Assembly: GCF_000725495.1 (NCBI RefSeq)
Contig: NZ_JNZD01000028.1
Coordinates: 1-64,000, forward strand
DNA: 64,000 nt
DNA from: Streptomyces aureus
GTDB lineage: Bacteria; Actinomycetota; Actinomycetes; Streptomycetales; Streptomycetaceae
Direction of reading: 5' to 3'
Below the pieces are notes generated by a model. That model saw only the letters and a program-made list of their open reading frames with translations, was not told the origin of the DNA and did not search any database. Shown piece after piece: positions 61,341-64,000 of the stretch. Positions within the stretch are counted from its first letter, which is position 1; every line of letters starts with the position of its first letter. The translations under genes were made by a program, and so were the position numbers.

Positions 61341-62207
61341 ATGGAATGGCTGGTCACGCTGGTCGGTGCGGCCGTGGTCTTGATCATCCTGCGGGATGTG
61401 TTCCATACCTTGTGGCATCCCACCCGGCATGGAGGCCTGAGCAGGGTCGTCATGTCGCTGTTGTGGCGGCTGTCGACCCGGGGCCGCAGGAGCAGCAGGA
61501 CTGCCGGGCTGGCCGGGCCCGTCGGCATGGTGACGGTGCTGGCCACGTGGGCCGGCGCCGTGGCCGTGGGCTGGGCCCTGGTGTACTGGCCGCACATGCC
61601 GGAAGCGTTCTCCTTCTCCGGCACGTTGAAGCCGTCCGAGCACTCAGGACCGGTGGACGCCCTCTATCTCTCACTGGTGACTGTCGCCACGCTCGGCCTC
61701 GGCGACATCGCACCCTCCGCCGACTGGCTGCGCATCGTCGCACCGCTGGAGGCGCTGGTCGGCTTCACGTTGTTGACCGCCACTGTCTCCTGGATTCTCG
61801 GCATCTATCCGGCTCTGGCCCGGCGGCGGGCGCTGGCACTGCGCATCTCCCAGCTGCGCCGCGCCGATCCGGTGGAAGGACACCCTGCCTCCGGCGTGGG
61901 GGCCGCCCCCCTTGGTCAACTTGCTGCCGATATCGCGCGTACCTGCGTGGACTTCCTCCAGTATCCCGAGTCCTACTACTTTCACGACGGACCCGGCGAC
62001 ATCTCGCTGGCCCTCGCTCTCGGTCACGCCGCCGACCTTGCCGAGCTGACAAAGCGAGCAGAGTGCCCGGACGCCCGGAGCGCCGCGGCCGTGCTCGACA
62101 TCGCCCTCGACGACCTCGCCGCTGTGCTCGACGACCGCTTCCTGCACACCGGAGGCCCGCGGCAGCGCGTCCTGGCCGCTTACGCCCGCGACCACGGCAA
62201 GCCCTGA
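61341..62207 (+). CDS. Two-TM potassium-channel-like membrane protein
   Basis: The protein has 288 residues. An N-terminal helix (LVTLVGAAVVLIILRDVFHT) and a second helix precede a pore region with filter TVATLGLGDIAP (family form T-x-G-[YF]-G-D), then a third helix (LVGFTLLTATVSWILGIYPA). A cytoplasmic helical domain completes it. The filter is LGLGD rather than the usual GYGD, so selectivity may differ. GGGAGG four bases before ATG 61341 supports that start. Confidence 0.8.
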   Translation: MEWLVTLVGAAVVLIILRDVFHTLWHPTRHGGLSRVVMSLLWRLSTRGRRSSRTAGLAGPVGMVTVLATWAGAVAVGWALVYWPHMPEAFSFSGTLKPSEHSGPVDALYLSLVTVATLGLGDIAPSADWLRIVAPLEALVGFTLLTATVSWILGIYPALARRRALALRISQLRRADPVEGHPASGVGAAPLGQLAADIARTCVDFLQYPESYYFHDGPGDISLALALGHAADLAELTKRAECPDARSAAAVLDIALDDLAAVLDDRFLHTGGPRQRVLAAYARDHGKP

Positions 62208-62224
62208 ACGGCCGGCCTTGTTCC

Positions 62225-62630
62225 AAGGCCAGAACGGTCCGTGAAGGCTGCCCAATCTGCCGGTCAGACACAGGTTCTCGGTGTAGTCGACGGGGCAGGC
62301 GATCACGGAAACCGCGTCGCCGTCGAGGGCGCGGCGCAACACGGGCAGCAGCTGGCGAAGATGAAGTTCCAGTACTGCGCATTGCTCGTCAGCGGCCCAA
62401 ACAGCGTGCTCGCCTCCGAACAGCGGCGCCAGCGCCTTGTCGGACCCTTCGAACAGCAGCACCCGGGCCCCCGCCGACCGCTCCAACACCCAGGGCAGTG
62501 ATGGTCTGCCAGCCAGCGGACCATGTAGCCCAGACCGCAACCGACGCCGACCAGACGGTACGGACCGGCCTGCCCTGTGCTCTGTCGAATTGCGGTGAAG
62601 AGCGGCCGAGCAGATGAACCAGCAGTTCGC
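62225..62630 (-). pseudogene. Mosaic of ThDP-enzyme and methyltransferase fragments
   Basis: Near 62225-62330 the minus strand reads DAVSVIACPVDYTENLCLTG, the C-terminal signature of acetolactate-synthase-type enzymes. Near 62520-62580 it reads YRLVGVGCGLGYMVRWLADH, a SAM-methyltransferase motif I. Different frames are needed and neither protein is complete. They appear to be unrelated pieces joined together. Confidence 0.5.
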
Positions 62631-63074
62631 CGATCCGCAGCTCCTGCCAGCTTCCAGCACGGCCGCTGCCTGATCTGCGAAGACGCCCTAACCCCAAGCG
62701 TTGCCACCGCAGTCGACGGATGTTTCTTCTACTTCCTTATATGCCGCTTCGTGGGCGTCGGCGCTTGACACGGGGTGGACCTGGACGCCCTGTGGAACCT
62801 GTCCCCGCACACGCCACCTGCAACGGAGCCAAAGCGACCGGTTGCCGAGGCAGACGGAACTCGCTGACCGGGCTGTCCGGTACGAAGCCATCATGAACTC
62901 GCCCCATCCGCTGACGCCATGTCCGTGATCGGGTCGGCAGTCTGCCATGGACCACTTCGGTTATGCGGCCGTTCGGTGCTTCGGGGTGAAGCATGGCTCT
63001 GCCTGCCTGTCTGCCGTCGGTGGGATGGGTGCATTCTCCCGCGGCGAGTCGGGTGACTGTGACTAAATTGGCGC
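62631..63074. other. Intergenic, promoter of the SLOG-like gene at its end
   Basis: No gene is recognised. TAAATT at 63064-63069 lies just before the ATG at 63075 with no ribosome site, which suggests a leaderless transcript. Confidence 0.4.
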
Positions 63075-64000
63075 ATGTCTTCGTCGTTGCGGCAACGCCC
63101 TCTTATCGCGGTCGTTGGAAGTGTGGACGGTACGCGAGAGTTCGCCCCGCCCTTGCAGAACGTGGAGCAAGGTCCGGAGGCCTGCCGTCAGTTGGGGCGC
63201 GCGCTGGCGCAGGCGCAGTGCGACCTGGCGGTCTTCTCCAGCAAGGACAAGTACATCGAGGCCGAGGTTGTTCGTGGTTATGCAGAGGCGTGTGAGGACG
63301 GCCAGGGTCGTGTGGTCGGCTACCCTCCGCGGCATCGCAGCATGGATTTCGGTCTTCCGGAGGGCAGTGCCGTCACCGTGGAGGTGGTGAGGGATACCAG
63401 CGGTGAGTGGGAGGTTTCCTATTACCGGACGTTGATGTCGTGCGACGGCGTGCTGATGGTGGGTGGGGGACAGTCCACACGAGTGGCTGGCGTTGTTGCT
63501 TTGGCGCAGCGAATACCTGTGGTGCCGGTAGCCGCCTTTGGCGGTGGTGCAGGACAGGTATGGATCAATCTCGACAAGGTGCGCAACGATACCGATGACG
63601 CTGATATTGCGCTGCTGGGCGCGGACTGGTCATCGGATTCCGCCCGGAAGCTTGTGACCTGCTTGCTAAGGCAGCGTGATCGACGGGTGCGGCACGAGCG
63701 CACCATGGCGCGAAGTCGGAATCTGCAAGCATGGTCGGGAGCGTTGGGCTGGGTTGTGGCGGTGGCGTGCATGGCTGTCGCAGTGCTCGGTCTCGTGACC
63801 GCGGCGCCAGCTCGTGCTGCGACTTCGATGGACCTGGCGGTGCTGGTAGGAGCCCCGCTCTTTGCCTCGGTGGCAGGTGCCGTCATCCGCAATTCGTTCG
63901 AAACCGAGTCTCAATGGCCGCGCGCCTGCATTCGAGGGCTCGGTGCCGGTCTGGTCACGGTTCTTCTTTACGTTGCTTCGCAGTTGTTGAGCGTGCCTAC
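63075..64000 (+). CDS. SLOG-like nucleotide-binding protein with C-terminal membrane helices, partial
   Basis: The frame is open from ATG 63075 to the window end (308 codons and two bases, no stop). Residues 8-165 look like a Rossmann-type SLOG/LOG domain: PLIAVVGSVDGTREFAPPLQ, CRQLGRALAQAQCDLAVFSS, DGVLMVGGGQSTRVAGVVAL and AQRIPVVPVAAFGGGAGQVW. The G-G-G-Q-S-T loop would hold a phosphate. After a basic linker come three or so hydrophobic segments (WVVAVACMAVAVLGLVTAAP, MDLAVLVGAPLFASVAGAVI). SLOG proteins bind or make nucleotide signals, and membrane-bound forms occur in conflict systems. GC is lower than the average here. Its neighbours lie outside the window. Confidence 0.65.
   Translation, partial: MSSSLRQRPLIAVVGSVDGTREFAPPLQNVEQGPEACRQLGRALAQAQCDLAVFSSKDKYIEAEVVRGYAEACEDGQGRVVGYPPRHRSMDFGLPEGSAVTVEVVRDTSGEWEVSYYRTLMSCDGVLMVGGGQSTRVAGVVALAQRIPVVPVAAFGGGAGQVWINLDKVRNDTDDADIALLGADWSSDSARKLVTCLLRQRDRRVRHERTMARSRNLQAWSGALGWVVAVACMAVAVLGLVTAAPARAATSMDLAVLVGAPLFASVAGAVIRNSFETESQWPRACIRGLGAGLVTVLLYVASQLLSVP

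Overview
The window looks like chromosome or accessory DNA of a Streptomyces species. The base composition is very GC-rich, GTG and TTG starts are common, and there is a chaplin, a RheA/hsp18 heat-shock pair with its operator, an AfsR-type SARP regulator and many actinobacterial IS families (IS5, ISL3, IS21, IS701, IS3, IS1380, IS256). Most IS copies are broken. Between the working blocks lie stretches built from short pieces of unrelated genes, as expected of a recombinogenic region such as a chromosome arm, an island or a plasmid.

Layout. 0-5 kb: IS and integrase remnants, a HEAT-repeat protein, and a toxin-antitoxin pair (ribbon-helix-helix antitoxin plus Doc/Fic-like toxin) with a palindromic operator. 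5-13 kb: a sigma-K-type block with sigK-rskA, two tandem cyclopropane-fatty-acid-synthase-like methyltransferases, an MPT70/83-like fasciclin lipoprotein and a membrane molybdopterin oxidoreductase. sigK and the molybdopterin gene share an identical promoter-like element. 13-20 kb: a chaplin, an alpha/beta hydrolase, and an operon of DUF4331, TPR and RcnA/HupE-like genes. 20-27 kb: regulators, an HW-rich secreted protein, an RHH/PIN-like toxin-antitoxin pair and IS21/IS701 wreckage. 28-31.5 kb: a stress block with MerR, MarR, RheA divergent from hsp18, and two DUF2267 proteins. 32-37 kb: a SARP/NB-ARC/TPR regulator and two secreted proteins. 37.5-40 kb: an IS1380 transposase with one amber codon, then a mosaic of HINT, citrate synthase, CFAS and IS256 pieces.

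The main system is a reactive-sulfur island at about 40.1-60.6 kb. It holds two metallo-beta-lactamase persulfide dioxygenase/rhodanese proteins and a truncated third, several rhodaneses, a TauE/SafE exporter, two sulfide:quinone-oxidoreductase-like flavoproteins, TusE/DsrC and DsrE-like sulfur carriers, an OsmC protein, a class-V aminotransferase (cysteine-desulfurase-like), thioredoxin, DUF302, Lgt, an MFS transporter and an ArsR-rhodanese fusion. A CsoR/CstR-family repressor with the two-cysteine CstR pattern is encoded inside it. Eleven copies of an ATACCC-N4-GGGTAT palindrome lie in front of its genes, so the island reads as one persulfide-responsive regulon: oxidise sulfide to persulfide, pass the sulfane sulfur among carriers, oxidise it to sulfite and export it.

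The right edge carries remnants (rhodanese, P-type ATPase, acetolactate-synthase-like), a two-TM potassium-channel-like protein and, running off the end, a SLOG-like nucleotide-binding protein with C-terminal membrane helices that may belong to a defence or signalling locus outside the window. No rRNA, tRNA or CRISPR array was seen.
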